Of a stretch of DNA of 64,000 nucleotides, positions 43,101 to 54,588 are shown piece after piece. The position numbers were made by a program, and so were the translations under genes. The stretch is from positions 124,001-188,000 of the forward strand of contig JAUTXW010000871.1 of assembly GCA_030620095.1 (NCBI GenBank). The letters are read 5' to 3'. The stretch is from Kuschelorhynchus macadamiae. Lineage: Eukaryota > Arthropoda > Insecta > Coleoptera > Curculionidae. Numbering within the stretch: position 1 is the stretch's first letter; every line of letters starts with the position of its first letter. The notes beneath the pieces are model-generated. The model did not search any database. It was not told the DNA's origin and saw nothing but the letters and a program-made list of their open reading frames with translations.

Positions 43101-46100
43101 TTTAAGTTTGCATAAAGTAAAGAATAGTAAATACATTGGGGAGAATTTGTTTTCTTTAATAAGTGTGTTTCAATACAACTATTACAGGTGTACGTTATAA
43201 TTAGGAAAGAGGCCTATATATCTATAAAAAATACTTTAATTTTCATATTTCTTTGAAGACCGAAACAACTTTATAAGATATAAATACATACTCTCTGTTA
43301 TCAAACAGAGAAAGAGTGTGGCAAATTTTGGCGCTCAACGTTGGGGGCGTGTTGATTATGTTATTGATATAGAGTTAAATAGGTCTATCTGTTTACCTTA
43401 ATTGAAGTTCTCGCTTGCTTATATAATCAGTTTTCCTATACTCATTACTTAATTTTCAGGTTTTATTGAACATTTAGTTTGTTGTTTTGTGATTCTTTAG
43501 CTATTTTCATAAAACATTTTACACAGTTGATCTAATATTTGGATAGTGATCTTTATTTGAATATACTTTAGATTTTTCTCTCAGCATATGAGGTATGAAA
43601 ACTGATTAACATAGGATCATTACCCAGTCAATTGTCATTTTAAAAAAAAACTTCAATTAAGGCCAATTTCTTTCATATGTTATATAAAATAACCTACAGG
43701 AGGTACATATTTCTGGAAATATTTTGGGGAGCACTGAACTTGTTAATAAATATTATTTGTTGAATGTTTTTTTTTTGTTTTTTTTTACTGTTATCTTTAA
43801 TTAATTTTATCTTAGTGGTCTTGGGGAATGGTACTCATAACATCTAGAGCCGTTAACAGTCAACTGGTATAGAACTGTCGGCGCCCTTATAAATAGAAAA
43901 CGAACCAATCTCCCTGAGCAGTCGGTGATTTGCACACTAACTTTACTGCCTCTCTTTCAATCAACCACTTAGTGTAGATTTATATTATCTTAAAATAAAT
44001 ACATACCCTCTGCTATCAAAAAGAGAAAGAATGTGACAATGTTGTACAGAAATATGTTGTATTTGTATATGTAGTTTTAATCTTTATATAATAACAGTGT
44101 ACAGGCCCCCACAGACAGCATTCTGAGTGAGCTTGGAATGAACAAAAACATAGTCCTAGCTGGGGATTTCAATGTCCATTTTTACACTAATCAGAGCGAA
44201 GCAACAACACTTTGTGATTTACTGAGGGGATTTGGTTTTATACAAACAATAAAACAAGCCACTAGGGCTGATGCTTGTCTAGACAATATATTTATTAATT
44301 TCTGCAAGGACTCCTTTTTATCATATGTGGATCGGTTAAACATCTCCGACCATCTGGGTCAGCTGGCTGAGTTCGATAGATGTTCTTCGCCTCGTAGGCT
44401 ACAGGAATTAAATAGGATTTGTAGACCTATGACTATGCATGGTACATCAATTTTTCATAATATACTTGATACGGAATTGTGGGATTTTGTAAATGACATG
44501 AGTCTGTCTGTCGATATCAAGTTGACTAGGTTTTTGGCAAGGATTGAAAAGGCTTACTTGGATTCTTTTCCGGAGAAGTACTATATGGTAAGATCAGATC
44601 AAGGGTTCAATATTAAGCGGTTTGATGATAATCTTCGAGCCATGCGAAAACATCTCTTGGGTAAGGCTTCTGCAGGATTTAAAACAATGTAAGTTAGTAT
44701 ATAAAATGCAATACGAGATGCAAAAATAAATGCAAATGATAATCTCATAAGATCATCTGGTAATCCATCAAAATGCATGTGGCAGATTATTAACAGGCAT
44801 CGTAAAAGCCCAATTAAAAATAATTTCTTCTGACGTATTTAACACATTTTTTTCAAGTATAGCTCAAGACCTTTTGAATAGCATCCCATCAACTGAAGTC
44901 GATCCAGTGGCAGCCATGGGTGGTCTCGCTCCTCCAAACTGCACTTTTTCATTCAGAGAAGTTCAGGAGACATCCTCGATGGCTTACCAAACAAAAAGGG
45001 CAGATATTCTTTTGGGCTAAATGTCAGACTTATTAAAGCGATAAAAAACTGTATTTTAATTCCACTGAATACGTTAATTAATGCTTGTCTATGGCAGAAT
45101 GTATTTCCAAGCATCTCGAAACATGCTCTTGTGGTGCCAATTTTCAAGAAAGGGGATCCCCAGCTGCCTGAAAATTATAGGCCGGTGTCTTCGTTGCTCA
45201 TAATTTCTAAAGTGGTTGAGAAATGTATGGCTTTGCAATTTTCAGCAGCAATGATCTTTTTTCAAAGTGCCAACTTGGATTCCAAAAAAACAAAAGTACA
45301 ACTCATGCAATTATTGATCTTGTTGATTACATAATGGAATCTTTTGAGGCGATGCGGTACTCAGCCTCGCTCTATTGAAATCTCAGCAAGGCTTTTGACT
45401 GTGTTTCACACGATATCTTGCTGAGAAAGCTGCGGGCTTATAACTTTGATCAGAACAGTATTTCTCTTTTGATCTGCTATCTCTCGGGAAGAACACAGGC
45501 TGTGAGTGTCGGTGGTGTGAAGTCGTTAATCGGTAAGTATTGGGACCGCGATACTTTTCCTGATTTACATAAATTATTTTCCCTTAATAGCAAAACAGGC
45601 CAGTTTTAAACTTTTTGCTGACGACACCACTGTTTCCCCCATGCTCCCACCCTTCAGTGTGCTATGGAGAACTCTGCGCTAGTACGTGCAATGGCTGAGG
45701 ACTGGTTTATATCAAACAGGTTAGTTCTAAATGCCGACAAAACTCATACTGTAGTTTTTTCTTTGAGGAACACAAATGGAGTCAATAATGGTGAGAATGA
45801 GGTTAAATTCTTGGGTGTGCAGCTGGACGAGAGACTTCTGTGGGATGGCCATATTGATTATGTTGCTGCAAAACTCTGCAGTGCATTATATCTACTTCGA
45901 GCTCTCTCCTCGAGTGTATCACGAAGAGTTCTAAGGACAGCCTATTTTAGTGTGTTCCACTCTTGCATGATATATGCTGTTTTGACTTGAGGTCATGCTG
46001 CTCAGTCCCAGAGACTTTTTGGACTACAGAGGTGGGTAGTGCGCCTGGTGTTTGGTTTGGGATGCAGGGGGGATTGCAGGGATGCTTTCCGTGATCTTGG

Positions 46101-46397
46101 GATACTGACCCTGCCATCAAGGTTTATATTGGAGAGTTTACTGCATCTCAGGCGTAACAGTCAGCAGTACAAACTAATGCAGAAGTATGTATTACTTATG
46201 AGACCAGGGGTAGGAACCACCTGGTTGCTGGATATTGTAGGCTGAAAAGGTGTCAGGATGGCCCCAGATATTGGGCAGCTAAATTTTATAATAGATTGTC
46301 TACAACTTTAAAAGACTTGCCAGACAAGCAAGGTATTTTATTAAAAAATTGTTTTTATTCCTTTTCTGAATATTTTAGCTGTGAAAACTTTTTGTAG
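40130..46397 (+). pseudogene. LINE endonuclease and reverse transcriptase, broken
   Basis: The endonuclease has 'FHLNTRSIKNKV' (Asn motif) and 'FLCITEHWL' (catalytic Glu) at 40140-40260. After the insertion come 'ITVYRPP', 'IVLAGDFNVHF' (GDFN) and 'LDNIFIN', then 'SDHLGQL' (S-D-H catalytic box intact) near 44347. RT has 'VPIFKKGDPQLPENYRPVSSL', 'LSKAFDCVSHDILLRKL' and 'FADDTTV' (catalytic box intact at about 45614-45632). 'LNADKTHTVVF', 'VKFLGVQLDERLLWDGHI' and a C-terminal 'RYWAAKFYNRL' end at TAG 46395-46397. There is no RNase H. Frameshifts or stops occur near 40314, 44690, 45000, 45270, 45376, 45530 and 45988. The protein region from 45664 to 46245 is well preserved. Confidence 0.8.
40410..44038 (+). 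mobile_element. Non-coding LTR-type insertion, 4-bp target duplication, complex internal structure
   Basis: Flanked by ATGT (40406-40409 and 44039-44042), it starts (T/C)GTAACATTTTAATT and ends GTGACA. The first ~420 bp recur from 42090 (about 42090-42715); the first copy lacks about 210 bp present in the second. A purine-rich GGGAAGGGGG directly precedes the second repeat start (42077-42087). An LTR-like end (…GAGTGTGGCA, 43314-43324) is followed by TTGGCGCTCAACGTTGGGGG, which looks like a primer binding site. The last ~45 bp (43994-44038) resemble 43280-43324. I see no gag or pol frame. The best reading is rearranged LTR, internal and LTR parts of a non-autonomous LTR element; boundaries of the individual LTRs are uncertain. 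Confidence 0.6.
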
Positions 46398-47360
46398 ATA
46401 TTAAACTGTGTAAATGTTATAGTTGTTTTCTAATCTTAAGTTTTTGACTGTCTCTAAATGTTGTGTACTAGTTTTAGATATTTAAGCATCTTGAAATTAA
46501 TGCTGTTTTGCTTATAGCTTTTTTAAATAAAATTTGTTTTAATCAATTAAGCTTATTACTTTTTAATTTTAATTTTGACGTATGTAAATACTACGTAAAA
46601 ACATGAATAAAGCTTTGTCTTTTATCTGTTGTCTATTTAAATGATTAATACTGTTTCATCAAATTGCACCGGATGGGAATTTTCTTTTGCTCCAGGAGGG
46701 AAATCCCCTCCGGGCACTCCCTTGAATTCATGCCTGATGCGTCAGCAGCTTCAGCTTCAAAGCAGCGAATGAATGGCGTTCAAACGGAGTGCGGAGTCTT
46801 GCAACAATATGTAGCAGCATTCGCTCCCGATGGCGTCCCAACGCTCATTCAGTGCGTCCGGGACTGTTTAGGAGCGAAGTCGCGTCAGTCTGTGCAGGAG
46901 AATTACGTAAAAGCGCGCTAAATTTACTTTTTGCATATGATAAAAATGATAGCGGAACTCATTTTGCTAATTTTAGTGACTTATGCACTTTATAAATTTG
47001 AGGTTATGTTATAAGCAAGTGAACTGTGTATAACAAAAGATACTTTTGCACGTTAAAAAAGTGCGTTTTTATCGCAAATAATATGCTGAATAAAATTTAA
47101 AAGGTAGGAATTTCAGGAATGTTCTTCAGGATAAATGAAAATAACAAAATCAACTAAATATAAAGGAACTTCTAATAAATTTTATGATTATTTATATTTT
47201 TACCGCCAACTAAATTCGCTTTACCCTTTCTTTTTGGTAGGGTATTGTAAACTTTAAAAAATTAAAACACTAGAAATGTAACAATTTTGTTATTCAAAAA
47301 AATATGGTACCAATAAAGTATTAAGATTTATTTACATGAATAATGGCTTCTAACGTCATA
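46398..47360. other. LINE 3' UTR then unidentified GC-richer patch
   Basis: 46398-46630 is AT-rich with AATAAA words (46523 and 46603), probably the LINE 3' end. 46660-46920 is GC-richer, with overlapping open frames of about 85 codons that I cannot assign. The remainder is anonymous. Confidence 0.4.
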
Positions 47361-48021
47361 AAAACTGTTGGCCAGACGAACTTATCCAAGCAAATTTTTA
47401 GGCAAACTTCAAAGTTAACTAATTTCTGACAGAGTTGAGGTACTGAGTTGCGATTTTCGACATTTGATTCCTTGGAATTGAAGCAATGTTCTCGGAATTA
47501 GACAGCTTCAGAGCTACATCACAACTGTCCTCTACAAGATGTTACGTTATACCGTGTCATTTTTGGAAAACTCTATATCAACAGAACTTTTTTAAAAAAG
47601 GTAATTTTAATTATTTTTTTTTTAACTGGGTTAATCTACACCTAAATACCAAAAAACAATTTCTAGAGATGTTTAATGTTTTTCTACGTTCTTGATATAC
47701 GAAGTTTATTCAAATATGTGTACATTTTAATATTTTTTTTATTTAAGCCTTCTGTACTTTTCAAATAATTGGTGCTGACCTGATTAATAATCAAAGGAAA
47801 TGTTTCTAAGAGGCGTCTCAAAAGCTGGGCACCACCATTTAAATTCAAATATTCTGTTTTTGATTTTTTTTAATTTTTAACCAACTTACAAGTTACACTT
47901 ATTCCTAGAACATCAGGGTTCACAAATTTTAGTACCAATTTTAGCAACAATAGACTTTTGTGTCCGGACAAATTTAACCATTTGAAAATTGCTTGATTTT
48001 TAAGCGCTCAAATGAACATTA

Positions 48022-48735
48022 TTATGTTGGTGCCCCTGCTAGACAAAATTTTAAACTAAATAACAATGAAAAAAAATTAAAAACTAATATTTTGTTGATT
48101 CTCCTGCTAGACGTATTACTTCTCGAAAACGGTTGGACATTGTGTCTTTCTAGATTTCTAATAAAACCTTGTGTGATATTTTTCCATTCTTCTTGTATGG
48201 CCACACAGAGCTCATAAGCTTAAGTTTTAAATGAGACCAGACATGCTCTATTATATTCATGTCTGGGAATTTTGCAGGCCAGACCATTCTAGAGATGTTA
48301 CTGGCTTACAAAAACTTACTCCGTAATTTATTTGTGCTTTGTGAGGCGTAGTGCTCTCACCACTAATAAAAAGTCTGGACCGTAATTTCTACCAAAAGGA
48401 CCAACAGTTGGATCTAATATTTCGTCCCGATATACTAGAGCATTAACAGTTCGACGGATCATATATGAATTGGTTTTTCCGTTGAGCATTACACCCCCCC
48501 AAATTTTAAGGCCATCGCCACCAATCAGTTTCTGCGGCGCCATGTTTTCCTTTAGGTGGCGCTTATCCAAACTAGTATTTGCCCGTCAGAATGGATCAAG
48601 TTAAATCCTGTCTCATCACTAAATAAGCAATGACTCCATTCCGCATTGCCCCAATTTATTTGATGATTTGCCCATTCCACTCTATTAGCTCTATGGGCTG
48701 GCAATAAACGCGTACATTTTGCTCGACAGCGGGCC
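48022..48735 (-). pseudogene. Tc1-like transposase, catalytic part
   Basis: It opens 'CTRLLPAHRANRVEWANHQINW' and 'HCLFSDETGFNL' (first Asp, near 48620), then 'LVW', 'KIWGGVMLNGKTNSYMI' and 'YRDEILDPTVGPFGRNYGPDFLL'. The expected D-N-A-x-P-H box is lost in a deletion and frameshift near 48365. 'PDMNIIEHVWSHLKLKL' (third catalytic residue, Glu) is visible in shifted frame near 48245. It continues 'EEWKNITQGFIRNL' to about 48100. Confidence 0.65.
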
Positions 48736-49039
48736 CTAAATGTAAAAATTCTTATTAATTTTTGAAATAGCTTACTTAAAAAAGGTTATTGCTATAATCA
48801 AAAGCAGTGTTATCGTGCGGGTCATACAATTTATCAACGACAAACTTTTTAAGTTTGTTTTTCTTTTATTACCTGTAATCATATCCTCCGTATAAAATCC
48901 GGAAGATGAACTAGATAGACCTATGATATTTTCATATGAAAAAAGGAGATAAACATATAAATACCAGCAGTTGCAAAAATCTTTGAGCGATGTCACTTCA
49001 AAGTCAGATTGACAAGTCAGTGACAAAGTGAGTAATAGA

Positions 49040-50255
49040 AAACAATTTTCGGGTTTTTTGCACCCACAAGCTAAAAAAATGGTATTAAATCTAATAAAAT
49101 ATTACGAAAATGAAAATTCACCGGCCAATATTCAGGAGACAGTAGCAAAAGCTCTGGGAATCAGTATAAGTGTGTGAAAAAATACATAATTTACTACCCA
49201 AGAAGATTAAGAAATGTACACGAAAAAAGCCAAAGACAGAAGACTTAAGTGACAATGTAAAAATGGATGTTCGTAACGCAATTTACGATTTATACACATC
49301 AAAAACTAATATAATCCTTCAAGTTTTAAAAGAAGCTTTAAAAAAATGAGGCATATTGGAAATTGGACTAAAATCGTTGTCAAAATTAATAAAAATGTTG
49401 GGTTTTCGATATAAAAAGGACTGTAATCGAAAATTTTTATGCCAGTTGCCACATATAGCAAGTCAGCGTATCCAGTTTTTAAAGAAATACACGGAAAATG
49501 TTAATTTAAAATTTAGAAAAGTGGTATTTTTAGACGAGACTTGGATATTTTCTAATGGAAGTGGTTCGAAATCTTGGCAGGACGAGTCTGTAAAAAGTGT
49601 CAAGAGAAAAAAGGGATGTGGGACGGGAAAACGGTTCATCATTTTGCATGCAGCTTCTTAAACAGGATTTCTCCCAGGTGCAAGTTTACTATTTTCTTCA
49701 ACATCCAAAAGTATGGACTACCATGATAATATGAACTGTGAACTATTTGAAAAGTGGTTAAAAGAAGAACTGATTCCAAATTTAGATGCTCCATCTTTAA
49801 TCATTCTGGACAATGCATCTTATCATTCAAGAATCTTAAATAAACAACCTACTTCATCCTGGAAGAAAAGTGATATTTATGACTGGCTAATAAAACAAAA
49901 ACAAAATCCTTTACCCAATATGCTGAAACTAGAACTTCTTTTAATGGTAAAATCTATTAAAAAACCAACAATATATGCCGTAGATGAAATATTACAGTAA
50001 AATAGATATGAGGTTTTACGACTGCCGTCATACCATTGCTAGTTTAACGCAATAGGATTAATATGGGCTGGGGCAAAATCATATTACGAAAAAACACGTG
50101 AACGATGGTCTTACATCAGATGGGGTGCAAATTGCTTGGCAAGATTCATTAAATTATAATACGACGGAGTACTGGAATAAATCTGTGGAACATACGGAGA
50201 AATTAATATGCGATTGATGGAATCGAGAACGAGTTCTAGATGTCGAAATTTTTAA
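49040..50255 (+). pseudogene. IS630/Tc1-type DDE_3 transposase with long D-E spacing, broken
   Basis: The N-terminus near 49045-49180 is 'FLHPQAKKMVLNLIKYYENENSPANIQETVAKALGIS', a helix-turn-helix. It is frameshifted to about 49350. The catalytic part has 'KVVFLDETWIFSNGSGSKSW' (first Asp, about 49530), 'RFIILHAAS', 'DYHDNMNCELFEKWLKEELIPNL' and 'LIILDNASYHS' (second Asp, about 49805). The third site lies past a TAG at 50037-50039 and reads 'FNAIGLIWAGAKSYY', where the family has a Glu (AIEL/M-I-W), so the residue is Gly. Three lesion types (stops, frameshifts, lost Glu) make it inactive. I recognise it as a common insect transposase type but not a named family. Confidence 0.6.
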
Positions 50256-50271
50256 GTGATGATGATATTTT

Positions 50272-50510
50272 TTAGTTTATAATATTAAAAAGTTTCTGAA
50301 GGATTATATTAGTCTTTGACGTGTATAAATCATAAATTGCGTTATAAATATCCATTTTTGCATTGTAACTTAAGTCTTTTGCCTTTGGATTTTTTCGTGT
50401 ACATTTCTTAGTCTTCTTCAAAAGTAAATGATGTTTTTTTTCATGCACAAGTTTCTGTACATTCCTTATACCGATTCTCAGAGCTTTTGCCACTGGCTCA
50501 TGAATATTAG
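50272..50510 (-). pseudogene. Inverted N-terminal fragment of the same DDE_3 transposase
   Basis: Reads 'VAKALRIGIRNVQKLVHEKK', 'CTRKNPKAKDLS' and 'KMDIYNAIYDLYTSKTNIILQKLF', the less damaged equivalent of 49130-49330 on the other strand. The two copies are tail to tail. Confidence 0.6.
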
Positions 50511-50724
50511 CTAGTGAATTTTAATTTAATTTTTTTTATTAGATTTTACACCATTTTTTTGCTTACTTTTTTAGTACCTTTGTAATTTTGTAGGCAATAA
50601 ATAAATAATTACAGAATACTTGTTCCAATTTCAAAACGTGTTTAAAATAAGTAAATTTTTTTATTAATTATAAGACAAAATTTGATATATAAAAATCGGT
50701 AAAATCGCTTTACCAGAAACTCGG

Positions 50725-50874
<150 letters not shown>

Positions 50875-50914
50875 GCCTGTATTTTTCGCATGCATGGCCC
50901 TTAATTTTAGACTG

Positions 50915-51020
50915 AAATTTGAAGAAATCGGATAAGTAGTTTTTTAGCTAGAAAACATGTTTTCCGGCATCTAGGGACCCTTAAACGTAAAGATCTGAAA
51001 AATCTCACGAGGGAAGCAAT
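50915..51020 (+). repeat. Dispersed hairpin-tail repeat, fragment
   Basis: 'gaaaacatgttttccggcatctagggaccc' and 'aacgtaaagatctgaaaaatctc' followed by ACGAGGGAAG match the tail at 4060-4170 in the same orientation. Confidence 0.65.
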
Positions 51021-51429
51021 AACTAATTATCTTGTGTTTTTAACAAAAGCGTATAATATTTTTGCAAAATATTAAAATTTAAATAAATGACACTGTAAGT
51101 GGTTAGTTTGGTGATTGATAAAAAAAATCTCACTTTCATTAAGTGGCTGTATAAATAGAACATATCCTGATTGTTCCACTGATTCGAACCGCCTTCCGAC
51201 TGTATTAAGGCGCATGCCATTTTGTGTATTTTTATTTTTGCCAACCATAAAATTTTAACCAAATACATATTTACCGAATTTTCTTATTTAGTCCCTCGGC
51301 ATTTAATATATAAAATAATCTTAAGTGGCTATTTTAATAATATTGCCTAACATAATAAAAAAGAAACTATTTATTTCTCCCTGTATATTTGTAAATAGCC
51401 CATCGAGATTTAATAGCTCGATAAAAGAA

Positions 51430-51849
51430 TCACACAACATTTTGGAATTCACTGTGTTTTCTGATTTGATTCATAATGTTGGTGACCTTTGGACCCGCAC
51501 GATAAGACCGCATTCGACTATACCTTAAATTGTTATTATTTAGAGTCCTTCCTACAATTCTGTTGGGAACTGCCACATCTGAATGACACCTCAGAAGGTC
51601 AATGAGTTTTCTGGAACATTTCGTTCTATTTTGTATAGCTTCCCTCACTAAAACTATTTCGGCTCTACGGTTAATTTTTTGTAGGTCCACCACCGTGTCT
51701 ATAATTATGATTACCCCAATTTTCATACCTTATTTTCAAATTATATACAGTCTTTCTGCTGACGTATATCTCAGAAAGTTGTTGATCTGACATTCCCTCA
51801 TTAGCAAGTCTAAGGCAATTTTTCCTCTCTACGGCTGTTAGACGCCACA
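51430..51849 (-). pseudogene. Tc1-like transposase, N-terminal helix-turn-helix part
   Basis: ATG at 51849 begins 'MWRLTAVERKNCLRLANEG', then 'MSDQQLSEIYVSRKTVYNL', the first helix-turn-helix of Tc1/mariner transposases. After a frameshift near 51680, 'AEIVLVREAIQNR' and 'VAVPNRIVGRTLNNNNLRYSR' form the second. Together with 48735-48022 it probably formed one gene. Confidence 0.6.
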
Positions 51850-52385
51850 TATTTGTTGTAAGTTAAACGTTTGACATTATATTGTAGAATCTAAAAATCC
51901 AATAAATACATATTTGAAGAGATCTTAAGGCCGTCTTTAAAAAGAAATAGGGATATTGTCATCATTTTTCTGCCTTGATGCCACCAAACAAGTTCTGTTT
52001 TTGTTTTAAGATGTTTGTTGAAAAAATACAGAAGGCGCAAATAAAACAAAAATATTAAAATGTAGACAAAACCTATATCAAGAACGGAGAAAAAAATTAA
52101 AAATCGCTGGAAATTGTTTTTTGGCATTTAGGTGTAGATTAACCCAGTTAGAAAAAATTATTAAAATTACCCTTTTTAAAAAAGCTCTGTTGATATAAAG
52201 TTTTGCAAAAATGACACGGTATAACGTAACACCTTATATAAAACAGTTGTAATGGATATAGCTCTGAAGCTGTCTATTTTCGAGAACATTGCAACAATTT
52301 TCCAATACCTCAACTCTGTCAGAAATTATTCATCTTTGAATTTTGCGTAAAAATTTGCTTGTGTAAGTTCGTCTGGCCAACAGTT

Positions 52386-52959
52386 TATTAAAATTAATTC
52401 TTCAATTTCTTAGAAAGATAAAAAAATCATTTGATATATACTTTTGCCTTCGTTATACACGGTGATAAACTACCTTTCCTTAAAACCTGTAAGAAATAAT
52501 CCATGGTATCCAATTTTTTTTAGACACAATAAATAGATGAATCTTTTTTAAAAATGAATCCTATATATTATTTCAAATTTAAATAGGGCATTAAAAGACC
52601 AATTTGACGATGTATAGCAACATATGTAAGTTTACAAATCAAAATTCTGGCAGTCATCTTTAGCACATATTTTCTTTATATAAATAATTACGAAAATGGT
52701 GCCATAACGAAATATATTTTAATAATGAATAAAATGTAACAATGAGATTTTTAAAATGTTTTTCTTCTCTAGTACACCAAGTAGATTGAAAAAAGTCTAA
52801 TTTACGAAAATATACATATTGAATAACAATTAAACAGTAAGTTTCACAACGTTAAAGTATCTAACGGCTTTTGTTTCGACGATAGTTAACTGCGATAAAA
52901 GACACTTATTATGTCTGCCTGCTAGGCCTACTTTGGAGGCTAAGTATATTCGTTACGCC
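52386..52959. other. No gene recognised
   Basis: AT-rich sequence without recognisable frames. Confidence 0.5.
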
Positions 52960-53500
52960 TCTTACGAGGGAAGTATTGTGATCGTAAAAACATCACCCTC
53001 CGAGATTTTTGCAGGTCTTTGCGTTTTATGGTCTTTGGACCCTGAAAAACATGTACTCCCATTTCCGTTAGTATGTCGCTCTGATGTTCTCTCCATACTC
53101 GGCACACCTTAAAAACTACTCATCAGATTAACTTGAAATTTTGGTCAAAAATCATTGGTTATAAGGAGATGAAATGGTTACATTTTGGTAAAAATCCGAT
53201 ATAGTGTAAAAAAATATTATTAAGAAACTACTTGGAGAATGGACTTCAAAATATATGGACAAAAATAAAGTATGATATAGGGATAATCTGATAAAATTTT
53301 TGTATAAATATATAATGGCAGAACAAAATGGCGGTCTAATGAAAATTTTTAAAAAATCGGCCCTAAAAACTACTTATCCAATTGACTTGAAATTATGCAC
53401 TAAAATAAGGTTTTAAACAGAGATAGACTGGTACACTTTTAGTTCAAATTCTCTATGGCAAAACAAAATCTTCTGTAAAATTTCAATTCCTGGAATAAAA
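52960..53500 (-). repeat. Dispersed hairpin-tail repeat, inverted copy
   Basis: It starts with ACGAGGGAAGTATTGTGATCG and 'catcaccctccgagatttttgcaggtctttgcgtttt', the inverse of 4060-4170. It continues into the body with 'aaaactactcatcagattaacttgaaattttggtcaaaaat' and an AAAATGGCGG word at 53327, the same core as the array at 3241-3934. Confidence 0.7.
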
Positions 53501-54588
53501 TTTTTTTTTATGGAGGAAAATACTAAAGGACCTAATTCATTTCTTGTAGACTGCGTAAATAATTTTATGAAAAATAAATAAATAATTATAATAATAACAA
53601 ATAAATTTAAAAAATAAATAAATTATAGTTTATAATGAATAAAATATTTAGATTTTTTTAAATATTTTTTTCTTCAGTAAACTATATTGATTTAAAAATA
53701 TAAAAACTTGAATTTTCCTAAATCATATATATCTCATATTGAATAACAAATAAAACAGTAGTATGTAAATATTAAAGTGTTTAACAGCTTTTGTTTCTAC
53801 GATATTTAACTGCCATAAAAGACAAATTATATGGATAGGCGTACTTTGGAGATGTTAGTGAACGTTTTTAAAATTGAATTAAAAGTGCAATGTTTTTAAC
53901 CATTTTATTTCTCTATTGTAGAAATAAAATGCGTTTTTGTCTGCTACTATTTAATTTGTCATCCATTTAGTTGGTACTGTTTATTATTTCCATTAATTAC
54001 TTATGTTTACTGGAACAAAGACATCTAAAAATTCAAAATGGCCTCGTATAGACAATTCATCAGGCAGTGTTGTCATTATCGCGATTTGGGTCTACTTTCT
54101 TAGAAGTACATTTACTTATTTAGAAATATATCAATACGTAATTTGAATGCTACTGGAAATAAAGATGCAAAACGAAATTATGTTTAAAAGGACTGCCGTG
54201 GATTGCCAATACTGGTTTGGTTTTCGTGGAAATCTCTTCTCGATGGAACACAACTAAACTGAAAGATGGTAAATTTGGGATCCATTATTTTCTATTTGCT
54301 GGAATATCTAAACTGCTGGGTTTTTCAATTGCGAAACACGATATCGAGATATGCTTTTTGGGACTCATTTCTCCGATCTTTTGGACATGTACTCATACTT
54401 GCATGACTAAACATGCGCATAAAATGATAGGGGTGAAATAAGACCCCTAAATTTTTGTAAAATTTGTTAAACCCTAAAATTCTCAAAACATTTTTTTAAT
54501 TCTTTTGATGACCAAAATGATCTTTGAAAAAATTAATAAAAAAAGAAACATTTTCCAATTTTTGATATTTTTGTTTGTTTGCAATGTA
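53501..54588. other. No gene recognised
   Basis: AT-rich. The 74-codon frame at 54217-54441 has no recognisable domain. Confidence 0.4.

Larger units (their letters stand above)
39850..46397 (+). mobile_element. LINE with ORF1 end plus EN-RT, split by LTR-type insertion
   Basis: Plus-strand non-LTR retrotransposon. The C-terminal part of ORF1 lies at 39856-40129 ('RAKIVTKKDKYRASFGLTVPYDERNN...', then a frameshift to 'GVIINHFTNLQRPGVAIFSS' and stop). The endonuclease starts near 40130, and endonuclease plus RT resume at 44043. Removing 40410-44038 and one ATGT gives continuous reading 'FNVEC|CTEICC...ITVYRPP'. The copy is 5'-truncated within ORF1. Confidence 0.8.

Noticed and set aside
46660..47000. 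Overlapping open frames in a GC-richer patch after the third LINE
   Set aside because: No domain, splice signal or motif could be recognised in either strand; composition alone is not enough.
54217..54441. 74-codon plus-strand frame
   Set aside because: No recognisable motif and no splice context.
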